Origin: Oscillospiraceae bacterium
Lineage (GTDB): Bacteria > Bacillota > Clostridia > Oscillospirales > Oscillospiraceae
NCBI GenBank assembly: GCA_031255955.1
Contig: JAIRRO010000133.1
Span: 1-13,273 of the forward strand
Direction of reading: 5' to 3'
Length of the DNA stretch: 13,273 nucleotides
Shown: piece after piece, positions 1-6,458 of the stretch
Numbering within the stretch: position 1 is the first letter of the stretch
Layout: each line of letters opens with the position of its first letter
Made by a program: the position numbers and the translations under genes
Notes under the pieces: model-generated
Told to the model about the DNA's origin: nothing
Database searches by the model: none
What the model saw: the letters and a program-made list of their open reading frames with translations, nothing else

Positions 1-1
1 C

Positions 2-943
2 GGCGAGGGAAAAATTTTGCGCTATAAGGCGACAAAAGCGACGGTGCTGGCAACCGGTGACGCCAGTGACGATGAGGAGATGCTGGAGGCGTTTTGCCCC
101 ATCGGTCTGCGTCCGTCAAAGCGCTTTCCGCGGCGCGGGAACACAGGCGACGGGCAGAAAATGGCGTACTGGGCGGGCGCGATTCTGGACAACCCCGAAT
201 GGGCGCCGACGCTGCACGCGCTGGGCTATAGCGGGTATCAGTTCTTCTTCCTGCACGTCAATCAGCGCGGCGAGCGCTTTATGAATGAGGACACGTGGAT
301 GCAGGCAAAATCCGTGCGCTGCCTTATGCAGCCGGGCGGCGATTTCGCGTTTTCCGTGTTTGATTCCAAGTGGCTGGACGAGATTGAACAGCGTTGGCCG
401 ATGCTGGGCGGGCAGGGAATGGCTCCGCTGACAAATCTCGGGGAAAAATTTAACCGCGAGGGGCTTGAAAAATCAATCCACGGCACGATTTACGGGAATT
501 CCGTTTTCGGCGACGGGGGAGAGGGCGACGTTTACGTCAACGGCGGCAACGGCTTTGTCGCGGACACGATAGAGGAGCTGGCGGAAAAAATCGAGATACC
601 CGCGGACACGCTGAAGCAAACCATTGCCCGATACAATGAAATCGTCGCGAGCGGCGATGACACGGATTTCGGCAAGCGCCGCGAGATGCTCACCTCGATA
701 ACGAAGCCGCCGTATTACGCGCTGAAATGGGGTCCTTCGCTGCTGGATGTGTTCGGCGGCGCGCTCACAGACAAGCGCCTTTGCGTGCTGGACGCGAACC
801 ACGACCCGATACCGGGCTTGTACGCCGTGGGTAATGCCGCCGGTGGCATGTATGCCGTGGACTATCCGCTGCTGCTCAATGGCAACAGCTATGGTCGCGC
901 GCTGGCGTATGCCCTGCAGCTTGCGGATACGCTTGCGAAATGA
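2..943 (+). CDS. FAD-dependent oxidoreductase, fumarate reductase flavoprotein-like (5' partial)
   Basis: The reading frame is open from the first bases of the window, so the N-terminus with the Rossmann GxGxxG motif lies outside; the TTG at 17 is an internal codon and not a credible start. What remains is about 313 residues. It begins with the strand-turn motif VLATGD, typical of the FAD-binding fold of fumarate reductase/succinate dehydrogenase flavoproteins, followed by a GERFMNED segment (about 269-292) that matches the conserved RF.NE motif of the family, then PPYYA and IPGLYAVGNAAGG near the C-terminus, the second FAD contact. The usual C-terminal glycine-rich stretch before GRxAG is here DYPLLLNGNSYGRALAYA, so the catalytic arginine pattern of true fumarate reductases is not obvious and the substrate is uncertain; related clostridial flavoproteins reduce various enoates or other acceptors. 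The stop codon overlaps the next gene as ATGA, implying translational coupling. The family call is firm and the substrate is unknown. Confidence 0.88.
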   Translation, partial: GEGKILRYKATKATVLATGDASDDEEMLEAFCPIGLRPSKRFPRRGNTGDGQKMAYWAGAILDNPEWAPTLHALGYSGYQFFFLHVNQRGERFMNEDTWMQAKSVRCLMQPGGDFAFSVFDSKWLDEIEQRWPMLGGQGMAPLTNLGEKFNREGLEKSIHGTIYGNSVFGDGGEGDVYVNGGNGFVADTIEELAEKIEIPADTLKQTIARYNEIVASGDDTDFGKRREMLTSITKPPYYALKWGPSLLDVFGGALTDKRLCVLDANHDPIPGLYAVGNAAGGMYAVDYPLLLNGNSYGRALAYALQLADTLAK

Positions 944-2118
944 TCACCGCTAAAAAGAATGTGCATCAACAACGTCGCGCGGTTCCAATAGGCGCGGCGG
1001 CGCGCGTTCGCCGGGTGGCGGCAGTGTGCTTCGCGCTCGCGGCGGCGCTGATGGTTGCATGTGGCGGCGGGGAGGAGCCGGAGCCGACGCCGTCTAATAC
1101 ACCGGCGGTTGTGGTCACCAAGCCGCCGACGCCCACCCCAACGCCTCCTCCGCCACCGACCCCGACGCCGTATGACGGACCCGTAAATCCGCTGACCGGG
1201 CTGCCGATGGACGCCTCCAAAGCTGCGGCTCGCCCGATAGCCATAATGCTTAATAATCGAACTATCGCGCAGCCGCAGCTCGGCGTTTCCAAGGCGGATA
1301 TTCTTGTCGAGACGCTTGTGGAGGGCGGCATCACGCGGATGCTTGCCCTGTATCAGGACGTTGAGGCTATTGGGGTAATCGGCAGCATCCGCAGTGCTCG
1401 CCCGTATTATGTGGACGTCGCGCAAGGCTTTGACGCGGTGTATATCCACGCGGGCGGCAGCGAGGACGCCTACAGCGTGCTGATGTCGCGCGATATCACG
1501 CGGCTTGACGGCGTAAACGGCAAGCGGCAGGAGATTTTTTATCGCGACTCGACGCGGCGGCGGACTATGGGATATGAGCACAGCATGGTGACCACCGGCG
1601 AGCTGATTTCGCGGTATCTGCCGGTGTACGGCTTTCGCCTTGAACACGAGAAGGGTTATAACGTCGGCTTGAGCTTTAAGGAAGATTATGAAATATCCGG
1701 CTTGCCCGCCGACAGCATAAAAATTAAATACTCGTCCTCAAAAACCACATCGTTTGAATATGACGCCGAAACGGGCGAATACGCAGCGTGGCAGCACGGC
1801 GGGGCGTATAAGGACGGCAATGACAACGCGCTTGTCTCCTTTGCGAATATCGTTATTATTAAAACCACGATATCCGAGATAAAGGGCGACCCGTATGGCT
1901 GCCTGCGGGTTGATTTGACAGGCGGCGGCGACGGATATCTTGCCGTCGGCGGGAAGTGGATCCCGATAAAATGGAAAAAAGACGCCCCCGATTCGCCGTT
2001 TGTGTTCACGGGGGAGGACGGCAAGGCGGTGACGCTCCGCGCGGGGCATACATACATCGGCATCGTCGCCGGAAACACTCCGGTTGAGATAGAAGAAAAT
2101 GCGAATAATTCCGACTGA
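940..2118 (+). CDS. DUF3048 domain-containing lipoprotein (YerB-like)
   Basis: This 392-residue protein has an arginine-rich N-terminus, a hydrophobic stretch at about 26-40 and a lipobox-like LMVAC with Cys41, so it is probably a lipoprotein anchored outside the cytoplasmic membrane. Cys41 is followed by an acidic/Pro segment and a run of 16 Pro and Thr residues (62-77), a likely surface spacer. From about 80 the sequence matches DUF3048: NPLTGLP, RPIAIMLNN, an ILVETLVEGGITRMLALY segment, and IGSIRSARPYYVD. The C-terminal half (about 300-385, including FANIVIIKT, GGKWIPIKWKKD and LRAGHTYIGIV) fits the DUF3048 C-terminal domain. The family is common in Gram-positive bacteria; B. subtilis YerB belongs here and its biochemical role is unsettled. 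The ATG at 940 overlaps the preceding stop, no clear Shine-Dalgarno precedes it, and the unusually long pre-lipobox N-region leaves some doubt about the start. The 3' end overlaps the fumarase alpha gene by 20 nt. Confidence 0.9.
   Translation: MITAKKNVHQQRRAVPIGAAARVRRVAAVCFALAAALMVACGGGEEPEPTPSNTPAVVVTKPPTPTPTPPPPPTPTPYDGPVNPLTGLPMDASKAAARPIAIMLNNRTIAQPQLGVSKADILVETLVEGGITRMLALYQDVEAIGVIGSIRSARPYYVDVAQGFDAVYIHAGGSEDAYSVLMSRDITRLDGVNGKRQEIFYRDSTRRRTMGYEHSMVTTGELISRYLPVYGFRLEHEKGYNVGLSFKEDYEISGLPADSIKIKYSSSKTTSFEYDAETGEYAAWQHGGAYKDGNDNALVSFANIVIIKTTISEIKGDPYGCLRVDLTGGGDGYLAVGGKWIPIKWKKDAPDSPFVFTGEDGKAVTLRAGHTYIGIVAGNTPVEIEENANNSD
1123..1170 (+). repeat. Pro/Thr low-complexity coding repeat in the lipoprotein
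   Basis: Forty-eight bases encode 16 consecutive Pro or Thr residues (residues 62-77), mostly alternating PT units around a five-proline core. It lies just after the predicted lipidated cysteine and before the DUF3048 domain, as expected for an extended spacer that lifts a domain away from the membrane. Such CCG/ACG/CCC tracts can vary in length between strains. Confidence 0.85.
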
Positions 2119-2938
2119 CGCCATCACGGACGCCGTCGCGCGGCTGTTTCGGGACGCGAATATCCGCCTCCCGTCGGATATCCGCGCGGCGGTGGACGCC
2201 GCCATCGAAAGCGAGCCGTGGGATGACGCCCGGCGGACGCTGAAAACCATACGCGAAAACGCGGATATCGCCGAATCGCGCGGAGTACCCATATGTCAGG
2301 ACACCGGTATGGCGTGCGTGTTTATCGATATCGGCATTGACGCGCACATCGACGGTGACGTGTACGCGGCTGTGAATGATGGCGTTGCCCGCGGGTGCGC
2401 CGAGGGGTATTTGAGAGCCTCGATAGTCCGCGACCCGCTGCGGCGTGAAAATACGGGAGATAACACCCCCGCGGCTGTGTATATCGATCTTGTCCCGGGC
2501 GATAAAATCAAAATAACAGTCGCGCCCAAGGGCTTCGGCAGCGAAAATATGAGTCGTGTAAAAATGCTGCGTCCCGCCGACGGCGTAGCGGGGCTGGTGG
2601 ATTTCGTCGTATCGACCGTCGAGAGCGCCGGAGGATCCGCCTGCCCGCCCGTTGTCGTCGGCGTGGGCGTCGGCGGCAGCTTTGACAAGGCTGCGCTGCT
2701 GGCGAAGCGCGCGCTGCTGCGGGGGCTGGACGAGCCGAATCCGGACCCCTATTACGCAAGGCTGGAGAGGGAGCTGCTTGAAAAGATAAACGCCCTCGGC
2801 ATCGGTCCCATGGGCTTTGGCGGGGCGACGACGGCGCTCGGCGTCTCGATTTTATCTATGCCGACGCACATCGCGGGATTACCCGCCGCCGTGAATATTA
2901 GCTGCCATGTCACGCGGCATTTATCGGAGGTGCTGTGA
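2099..2938 (+). CDS. Class I fumarate hydratase (or tartrate dehydratase) alpha subunit
   Basis: This 279-residue protein is the alpha subunit of a two-subunit, oxygen-sensitive [4Fe-4S] hydro-lyase of the fumarase class I / L(+)-tartrate dehydratase family, catalysing reversible hydration of fumarate to L-malate in the cytoplasm. Three conserved cysteines that ligate the cluster are visible: C66 in PICQDTG, C182 in GSACPPVVVGVGVGG, and C269 in NISCHVTRH. Length and motif order match the stand-alone alpha subunit; in E. coli FumA/FumB the two parts are fused. The ATG at 2099 lies inside the end of the lipoprotein gene, preceded only by a purine-rich AGAAGAAA, so it probably relies on coupled translation. 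The beta subunit follows with overlapping stop and start. Fumarate versus tartrate specificity cannot be settled from sequence, but the neighbouring fumarate-reductase-like flavoprotein favours fumarate. Confidence 0.95.
   Translation: MRIIPTDAITDAVARLFRDANIRLPSDIRAAVDAAIESEPWDDARRTLKTIRENADIAESRGVPICQDTGMACVFIDIGIDAHIDGDVYAAVNDGVARGCAEGYLRASIVRDPLRRENTGDNTPAAVYIDLVPGDKIKITVAPKGFGSENMSRVKMLRPADGVAGLVDFVVSTVESAGGSACPPVVVGVGVGGSFDKAALLAKRALLRGLDEPNPDPYYARLERELLEKINALGIGPMGFGGATTALGVSILSMPTHIAGLPAAVNISCHVTRHLSEVL
2926..2930 (+). promoter_or_regulatory. Shine-Dalgarno of the fumarase beta subunit
   Basis: GGAGG lies 7 nt before ATG 2938 and 4 nt before the alternative GTG 2935. It is the only strong ribosome-binding site within the four-gene cassette and decides the start in favour of the ATG. 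Confidence 0.75.
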
Positions 2939-3498
2939 TGACACACGCGATAACGCTGCCGATGACAAAAGAGGCGGCGGCAACTCTCCGCGCGGGGGAC
3001 GCCGTTTCGCTCTCCGGCGTCATTTACACAGCGCGGGACGCCGCGCATATACGCCTCTGCGAGCTGCTTGACGCGGGAAAGCCGCTGCCGATTGATATCA
3101 ACGGCGCGGCGATATATTACGCCGGACCGACGCCGCCCCCGCCGGGTTTCGCGGCGGGCTCCATAGGACCCACAACAAGCTCGCGTATGGATTTCGCCGC
3201 GCCGCGCCTTATCCGCCTCGGGCTTATGTGTATGATAGGCAAGGGCGCGCGCTCGGCGGAGGTGACAGAGGCGATACGCGAATGCGGCGCGGTTTACCTT
3301 GCCGCCACAGGCGGCGCGGGCGCGCTGCTCGCCGCGCGCGTTGTAAGCGCTGAGACGGTCGCCTTTCCGGAGCTGGGCGCGGAGGCTATCCGACGCCTCG
3401 TTGTCCGCGATTTCCCCGCGACGGTGGCGACAGACTCCCTCGGCGGTGATATATACGCGCAGGGACGCGAAAACTATCTGCGGGAGCGCAGAAAATAG
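2938..3498 (+). CDS. Class I fumarate hydratase (or tartrate dehydratase) beta subunit
   Basis: This is the beta subunit (about 186 residues) pairing with the preceding alpha subunit; the family normally has about 180-200 residues. Recognisable elements are LRAGDAVSLSGVIYTARDAAH near the N-terminus (first strand of the swivelling beta domain), YAGPTPPPPG, the strongly conserved GPTTSSRMD, IGKG, and AATGGAGALLA. I place the start at ATG 2938 rather than GTG 2935: the GGAGG at 2926-2930 is 7 nt from the ATG but only 4 nt from the GTG. Either way the start overlaps the alpha-subunit stop (TGATG), which ensures equimolar synthesis of the two subunits. The stop at 3496 lies inside an 11-bp tandem duplication, and a small hairpin follows at 3521-3535. 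This is the last gene of the overlapped cassette. Confidence 0.95.
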   Translation: MTHAITLPMTKEAAATLRAGDAVSLSGVIYTARDAAHIRLCELLDAGKPLPIDINGAAIYYAGPTPPPPGFAAGSIGPTTSSRMDFAAPRLIRLGLMCMIGKGARSAEVTEAIRECGAVYLAATGGAGALLAARVVSAETVAFPELGAEAIRRLVVRDFPATVATDSLGGDIYAQGRENYLRERRK

Positions 3499-3513
3499 AA
3501 ATAAAATAGAAAT
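3492..3513 (+). repeat. Perfect 11-bp tandem duplication over the fumarase beta stop codon
   Basis: The unit AAAATAGAAAT occurs twice with no gap (3492-3502 and 3503-3513). The first copy carries the TAG stop codon. The two A-tracts are one helical turn apart and sit about 60-85 bp upstream of the predicted ychF transcription start, so they may bend the DNA there. Confidence 0.8.
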
Positions 3514-3520
3514 GCGATTA

Positions 3521-3535
3521 ACAGCGCCGCGCTGT
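3521..3535 (+). terminator. Small stem-loop after the fumarase operon (weak terminator candidate)
   Basis: ACAGCG (3521-3526), loop CCG, CGCTGT (3530-3535) form a perfect 6-bp GC-rich stem 23 nt after the stop. No T-tract follows, so intrinsic termination would be weak; it may instead stabilise the 3' end of the message. Confidence 0.35.
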
Positions 3536-3539
3536 CGGC

Positions 3540-3568
3540 TTGAACATCGCACGGATATGCTGTATACT
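3540..3568 (+). promoter_or_regulatory. Sigma-A-type promoter of ychF
   Basis: TTGAAC (3540-3545) and TATACT (3563-3568) are separated by exactly 17 bp, close to the vegetative consensus. The predicted start of transcription is near 3575, giving a leader of about 50 nt that contains a small hairpin (CCGCA 3582-3586 with TGCGG 3594-3598) before the GGGAG ribosome-binding site at 3611-3615. Confidence 0.72.
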
Positions 3569-3623
3569 GTCCGGTAGCCTTCCGCAGCAGTGTTGCGGGA
3601 GCGATATTTTGGGAGTGATTTTA

Positions 3624-4721
3624 ATGAAGCTCGGAATTGTCGGGCTGCCGAACGTCGGCAAATCCACACTGTTTAACGCCATCACGGCGTCCGCCGCGGA
3701 GAGCGCGAACTATCCGTTTTGCACGATAGACCCGAATGTCGGCGTTGTCACCGTGCCGGACAGCCGCCTCGACTTTCTCGCGGAGATGTATTCCCCGAAA
3801 AAATATACACCCGCGGTGATCGAATTTGTCGATATAGCCGGGCTTGTGCGCGGCGCGTCAAAGGGTGAGGGGCTGGGGAATAAATTCCTCTCCAACATCC
3901 GCGGAACGGACGCGCTTGTTCACGTTGTCCGCTGCTTTGACAGCGAGGATGTCATACACGTGGAGGGCGGCGCCGACCCACGCCGCGATGTTGAAATAAT
4001 CAATCTTGAGCTTATCCTTTCTGATATAGAGATGATTGAGCGCCGCGCGGATAAAGCCCGTCGCGCCGCGAAAACAGGCGATAAAAAGCTTGCGCGGGAA
4101 GCCGAAACGCTGGAGCGGCTGCTGGAGCGGTTAAATTCCGGCTTGCCCGCGCGCGGCTTTGACGGCTCGGAGGAGGATATAGAGATAATATCCGCGTCAG
4201 AGCTGTTGACGCTCAAGCCTGTCGTCTATGCCGCGAATATGGACGAGCGCGGCTTTACAGAGGGTCCGGAAAACAACGAATATTTCCGACGCGTGGAGGA
4301 AATCGCGCGCGCGGAAGGCGCCGGTGTCTTGCCGATATGCGCCAAGACAGAGCAGGAAATTTCGCTGCTTGACGAGGAGGAGCGCGGCTTGTTCTTAGAA
4401 GAGCTGGGCGCCGCCGAATCGGGGCTGAACCGCCTGATTATCACATCATATGCGCTGCTGGGGCTGATTTCATATCTCACGGCGGGTGCTGACGAGGTGC
4501 GCGCTTGGACGATAAAGCGCGGTACGCGCGCACCGCGCGCCGCGGGTAAGATTCATTCGGATTTTGAACGCGGGTTTATCCGCGCGGAGGTCGTCGCGTT
4601 TGAGGATTTGAAGGAGTGCAGGACGATGGCGGCGGCGCGGGAGCGCGGTCTTATCAGAAGTGAGGGCAAGGACTATATCATGCGGGACGGTGACATTGTA
4701 AACTTCCGCTTTAACGTATGA
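3624..4721 (+). CDS. ychF: Redox-regulated ATPase YchF (Obg-like ATPase)
   Basis: This 365-residue protein matches the usual YchF length of about 363-366. YchF/OLA1 is a ribosome-associated P-loop NTPase of the Obg family that prefers ATP; it is linked to translation quality control and oxidative-stress response. The P-loop GLPNVGKST is at residues 7-15, a DIAGLVRGAS(K)GEGLGN switch II region follows, and NMDE at 205-208 stands where GTPases have NKxD, the known signature for ATP preference. The C-terminus carries the TGS-like domain with KIHSDFERGFIRAEV. ATG 3624 is chosen because GGGAG at 3611-3615 is 8 nt upstream and the N-terminus MKLGIVGLPNVGKS aligns with the family; an in-frame TTG at 3540 lies in the promoter -35 box. 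The stop overlaps the next start as ATGA, coupling it to a membrane acyltransferase. Confidence 0.98.
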   Translation: MKLGIVGLPNVGKSTLFNAITASAAESANYPFCTIDPNVGVVTVPDSRLDFLAEMYSPKKYTPAVIEFVDIAGLVRGASKGEGLGNKFLSNIRGTDALVHVVRCFDSEDVIHVEGGADPRRDVEIINLELILSDIEMIERRADKARRAAKTGDKKLAREAETLERLLERLNSGLPARGFDGSEEDIEIISASELLTLKPVVYAANMDERGFTEGPENNEYFRRVEEIARAEGAGVLPICAKTEQEISLLDEEERGLFLEELGAAESGLNRLIITSYALLGLISYLTAGADEVRAWTIKRGTRAPRAAGKIHSDFERGFIRAEVVAFEDLKECRTMAAARERGLIRSEGKDYIMRDGDIVNFRFNV

Positions 4722-5497
4722 GCGAACAAAGCATTCCGGAAGAAACCGGCGCGCCGCGTCGGCGAATTGAAGCCATTGACGCGCTGCGGGGATTTGCTGT
4801 AGCGTTGATGGTGATTCACCATGCGTTTTATGACGCGGTGGAGTTTCTCGGCGCGCCCGGGTGGCTGTATTCCAATCCGGTGTTTGACGTGCTGCACTAT
4901 ATATTCGCGGGGCTGTTCATATTCCTCGCGGGGGTGTCCTCACGCTTCTCGCGCAGTAATTTCAAGCGTGGGATGTTGACGGCGCTGGCGGCGCTCGCCG
5001 TATCCATAGCCACAACGCTGATCGAATCGCCCGTGCGCTTCGGGGTGCTGCACCTGCTTGCATCGTGTATGCTGCTGTATGCGTTGTTTGGGAAATATCT
5101 TGAAAGGGCGGTTGACGGACGGGGGAGTCTACCGGAAAACCCGATCGGCGGGAGCCGTCGCCGCATTGTTTTCGCAGTCGTATGTGTCGCGCTGATTATA
5201 CTCTCCGCGCTCGCGGTGAAATACATCTCGCCGGGCGTAACGTGGCTGTGGTCACTCGGCTGGTTGTATCCCGGATTTTTTTCATCGGACTATTTTCCGC
5301 TTTTTCCGTGGATATTCGTGTTCCTGCTCGGTACGCTTGCGGGCGAACCGATTAAAGCAGGACGTCTGCCCGCGCGCTTTTACAGCATAGCACCGCCGTT
5401 TTTCCCCGTGCTGGGACGCCGCGCGCTGATTATCTATCTGCTGCATCAACCGGTGCTGTACGGGCTGACGCTGCTGACGCTCCGCATCCGCGGGTGA
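4718..5497 (+). CDS. DUF1624 / heparan-alpha-glucosaminide N-acetyltransferase-like membrane protein
   Basis: This 259-residue polytopic membrane protein has about seven or eight hydrophobic segments. The signature of the family is visible: RRIEAIDALRGFAVALMVIHHAFYD at the first membrane segment (two His at 34-35), then FIFLAGVSSRFSRSNFKRG, RFGVLHLLASCMLLYA, a PLFPWIFVFLLG segment and a C-terminal IIYLLHQPVLYG (LLHQP at 241-245). Characterised relatives (lysosomal HGSNAT) move an acetyl group from acetyl-CoA across the membrane to an amino sugar; bacterial members are mostly uncharacterised, so a role in acylating an envelope glycan is inference. The start overlaps the ychF stop (ATGA) and has no ribosome-binding site of its own, so it depends on ychF translation. 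The TGA at 5495 lies within a hairpin shared with the convergent deacetylase gene. Confidence 0.88.
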   Translation: MSEQSIPEETGAPRRRIEAIDALRGFAVALMVIHHAFYDAVEFLGAPGWLYSNPVFDVLHYIFAGLFIFLAGVSSRFSRSNFKRGMLTALAALAVSIATTLIESPVRFGVLHLLASCMLLYALFGKYLERAVDGRGSLPENPIGGSRRRIVFAVVCVALIILSALAVKYISPGVTWLWSLGWLYPGFFSSDYFPLFPWIFVFLLGTLAGEPIKAGRLPARFYSIAPPFFPVLGRRALIIYLLHQPVLYGLTLLTLRIRG

Positions 5498-5518
5498 CGG
5501 GGTGCCGAATCCCGTCAC
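5494..5518. terminator. Hairpin spanning both convergent stop codons
   Basis: GTGACGGG (5494-5501) and CCCGTCAC (5511-5518) form a perfect 8-bp stem with a 9-nt loop. The left arm contains the TGA of the plus-strand acyltransferase (5495-5497) and the right arm contains the reverse-strand TGA of the deacetylase (5515-5517). On the plus strand TTTCTC follows, a weak T-tract; on the minus strand none is present. Confidence 0.6.
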
Positions 5519-6318
5519 TTTCTCATTCGTCCCGTATGGTCAATTGTATACGCCCCGTCGAGCAACAGCTCAGAGACGGGTACGATGGCGTAGCCCTCAC
5601 GCAGAAAAAATTCGATAATGCGCGGCAGCGCCTCCGGTGTGTGCTTCGCGGCGTTGTGGAACAGCACGATGCTCCCGGGCGAAGCCTTCCCTGTGACGCG
5701 CTTTGTTATCTCGTCGGCGGAAAGATCCTTCCAGTCAAGGCTGTCAACATCCCATTGCACGGTGGTCATGCCTATCGAGCTGACCGTGTTTATCACATTG
5801 TCGTCGTATTCGCCGTAGGGCGCGCGGAACAGCGTGGGTGTAACGCCGCAAGCAGCGGAGATTTTCGCGTTTGCTTCTTTGATATTTGTGATAATTTCGC
5901 CGGAGGAGAGCTTTGTGAAATGCGCGTGATCGTCCGAGTGGTTCATCACCTCGTGCCCGGCGTCAGACAGCGCCTTCACGGATTCGGGATACCGCTCCGC
6001 CCACGCGCCGACGACGAAAAATGTTGCTTTCACGTTGTATTTGCCCAAAATCGAAATTAAATGCTCTGTATCCTCGTTGCCCCACGCCGCGTCAAACGTC
6101 AGCGAAACTGCCTTGTTATCGCGTTCCACGGAATAAACGGGCAAGGAGCGCGTTGTCGCCGACACGCCAACCACGGCGGGGTGAGACACGATGGCAAATA
6201 TCGCGGCGGCGGCAAGAGCGCAGCCGATCGCCGCCAGCTTCCGCTTGCCCAGTGTCCTCGCAAGCTCCGAAAACCACTTCCGCGCCGCGCGGGGAAGCTT
6301 CAGCTTAAGTGTTATCAT
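5515..6318 (-). CDS. Polysaccharide deacetylase (NodB domain), PdaB-like membrane-anchored
   Basis: This 267-residue protein has one N-terminal membrane segment (about 28-44) and an extracytoplasmic NodB domain of carbohydrate esterase family 4. Motif 1 reads TFDAAWG with D76, and has Ala where classical members have the second Asp (TFDD); the TFDxxWG form is typical of the PdaB sporulation subgroup. Motif 2 is H127-SDD-H131, motif 3 RAPYGEY from R165, motif 4 around D192-W196, and motif 5 has H221 in LFHN. CE4 enzymes remove N-acetyl groups from glycans; PdaB of B. subtilis is needed for spore stability. I start at ATG 6318 because AGGGGG (6327-6332) is 8 nt upstream and candidate promoters lie between it and the in-frame ATG at 6360. 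It is transcribed convergently with the acyltransferase and divergently from the glycosyltransferase. Confidence 0.92.
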   Translation of the reverse strand: MITLKLKLPRAARKWFSELARTLGKRKLAAIGCALAAAAIFAIVSHPAVVGVSATTRSLPVYSVERDNKAVSLTFDAAWGNEDTEHLISILGKYNVKATFFVVGAWAERYPESVKALSDAGHEVMNHSDDHAHFTKLSSGEIITNIKEANAKISAACGVTPTLFRAPYGEYDDNVINTVSSIGMTTVQWDVDSLDWKDLSADEITKRVTGKASPGSIVLFHNAAKHTPEALPRIIEFFLREGYAIVPVSELLLDGAYTIDHTGRMRK

Positions 6319-6326
6319 AGCGCATA

Positions 6327-6332
6327 CCCCCT
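6327..6332 (-). promoter_or_regulatory. Shine-Dalgarno of the deacetylase gene
   Basis: On the minus strand AGGGGG precedes ATG 6318 by 8 nt. No comparable site precedes the upstream in-frame ATG at 6360, so this site fixes the shorter N-terminus. Confidence 0.65.
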
Positions 6333-6342
6333 GAAATTTGAG

Positions 6343-6371
6343 ATTATTTCGTTGCCGCATTTTATGTACAA
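6343..6371 (-). promoter_or_regulatory. Candidate sigma-A-type promoter of the deacetylase gene
   Basis: On the minus strand TTGTAC (6366-6371) and AATAAT (6343-6348) are 17 bp apart, giving transcription from about 6336, about 18 nt before the ATG at 6318. The -10 match is moderate. Confidence 0.45.
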
Positions 6372-6387
6372 CCCGCGCGGGTTATGA
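6359..6387 (-). promoter_or_regulatory. Candidate sigma-E-like promoter of the deacetylase gene
   Basis: On the minus strand TCATAAC (6381-6387) and CATAAAAT (6359-6366) are 14 bp apart. The -10 matches 7 of 8 positions of the B. subtilis sigma-E consensus CATACAMT and the -35 matches 5 of 7 of KMATATT. It overlaps the sigma-A-type candidate, so both cannot be taken as independent evidence. PdaB-type genes are under sporulation control in Bacillus, which makes it plausible. Confidence 0.35.
6370..6383. promoter_or_regulatory. 14-bp perfect palindrome between divergent promoters (possible operator)
   Basis: AACCCGCGCGGGTT is perfectly self-complementary. It overlaps the -35 of the left-facing sigma-A-type promoter, fills the spacer of the left-facing sigma-E-like one and ends 24 bp before the right-facing -35 box. 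Position suggests an operator, but CG-rich palindromes also arise by chance in this genome. Confidence 0.35.
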
Positions 6388-6406
6388 CTGACCCGCCGCC
6401 CGCGCC

Positions 6407-6435
6407 TTGATATTGCGCGCGCGATGGGTTATAAT
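6407..6435 (+). promoter_or_regulatory. Near-consensus sigma-A promoter of the glycosyltransferase gene
   Basis: TTGATA (6407-6412) and a perfect TATAAT (6430-6435) are separated by 17 bp. Transcription is expected from about 6442. The only gene it can serve is the downstream GT39-type glycosyltransferase; the leader before its possible starts is about 30-60 nt. Confidence 0.8.
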
Positions 6436-6458
6436 CTATCAGGACACAAGTTTTGCTG

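Noticed and set aside
889..1647. 252-codon open frame on the minus strand
   Set aside because: It lies opposite the well-supported DUF3048 gene; its translation is Arg/His-rich and low in complexity with no recognisable motif, as expected for a shadow in GC-rich DNA.
3540..3623. 28-codon N-terminal extension of ychF from TTG 3540
   Set aside because: The extension runs through the -35 and -10 boxes and has no ribosome-binding site; MKLGIVGLPNVGKS at 3624 is the family N-terminus.
2752..3669. 305-codon open frame on the minus strand
   Set aside because: It is antisense to fumarase beta and the ychF promoter, has Arg-rich composition, no motif and no ribosome-binding site; the plus-strand fumarase subunits are certain.
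5494..6060. 188-codon plus-strand frame
   Set aside because: It is the complement of the deacetylase coding sequence, whose five NodB motifs fix the true strand.
6319..6360. 14-codon N-terminal extension of the deacetylase from ATG 6360
   Set aside because: It has no ribosome-binding site and overlaps both candidate promoters.
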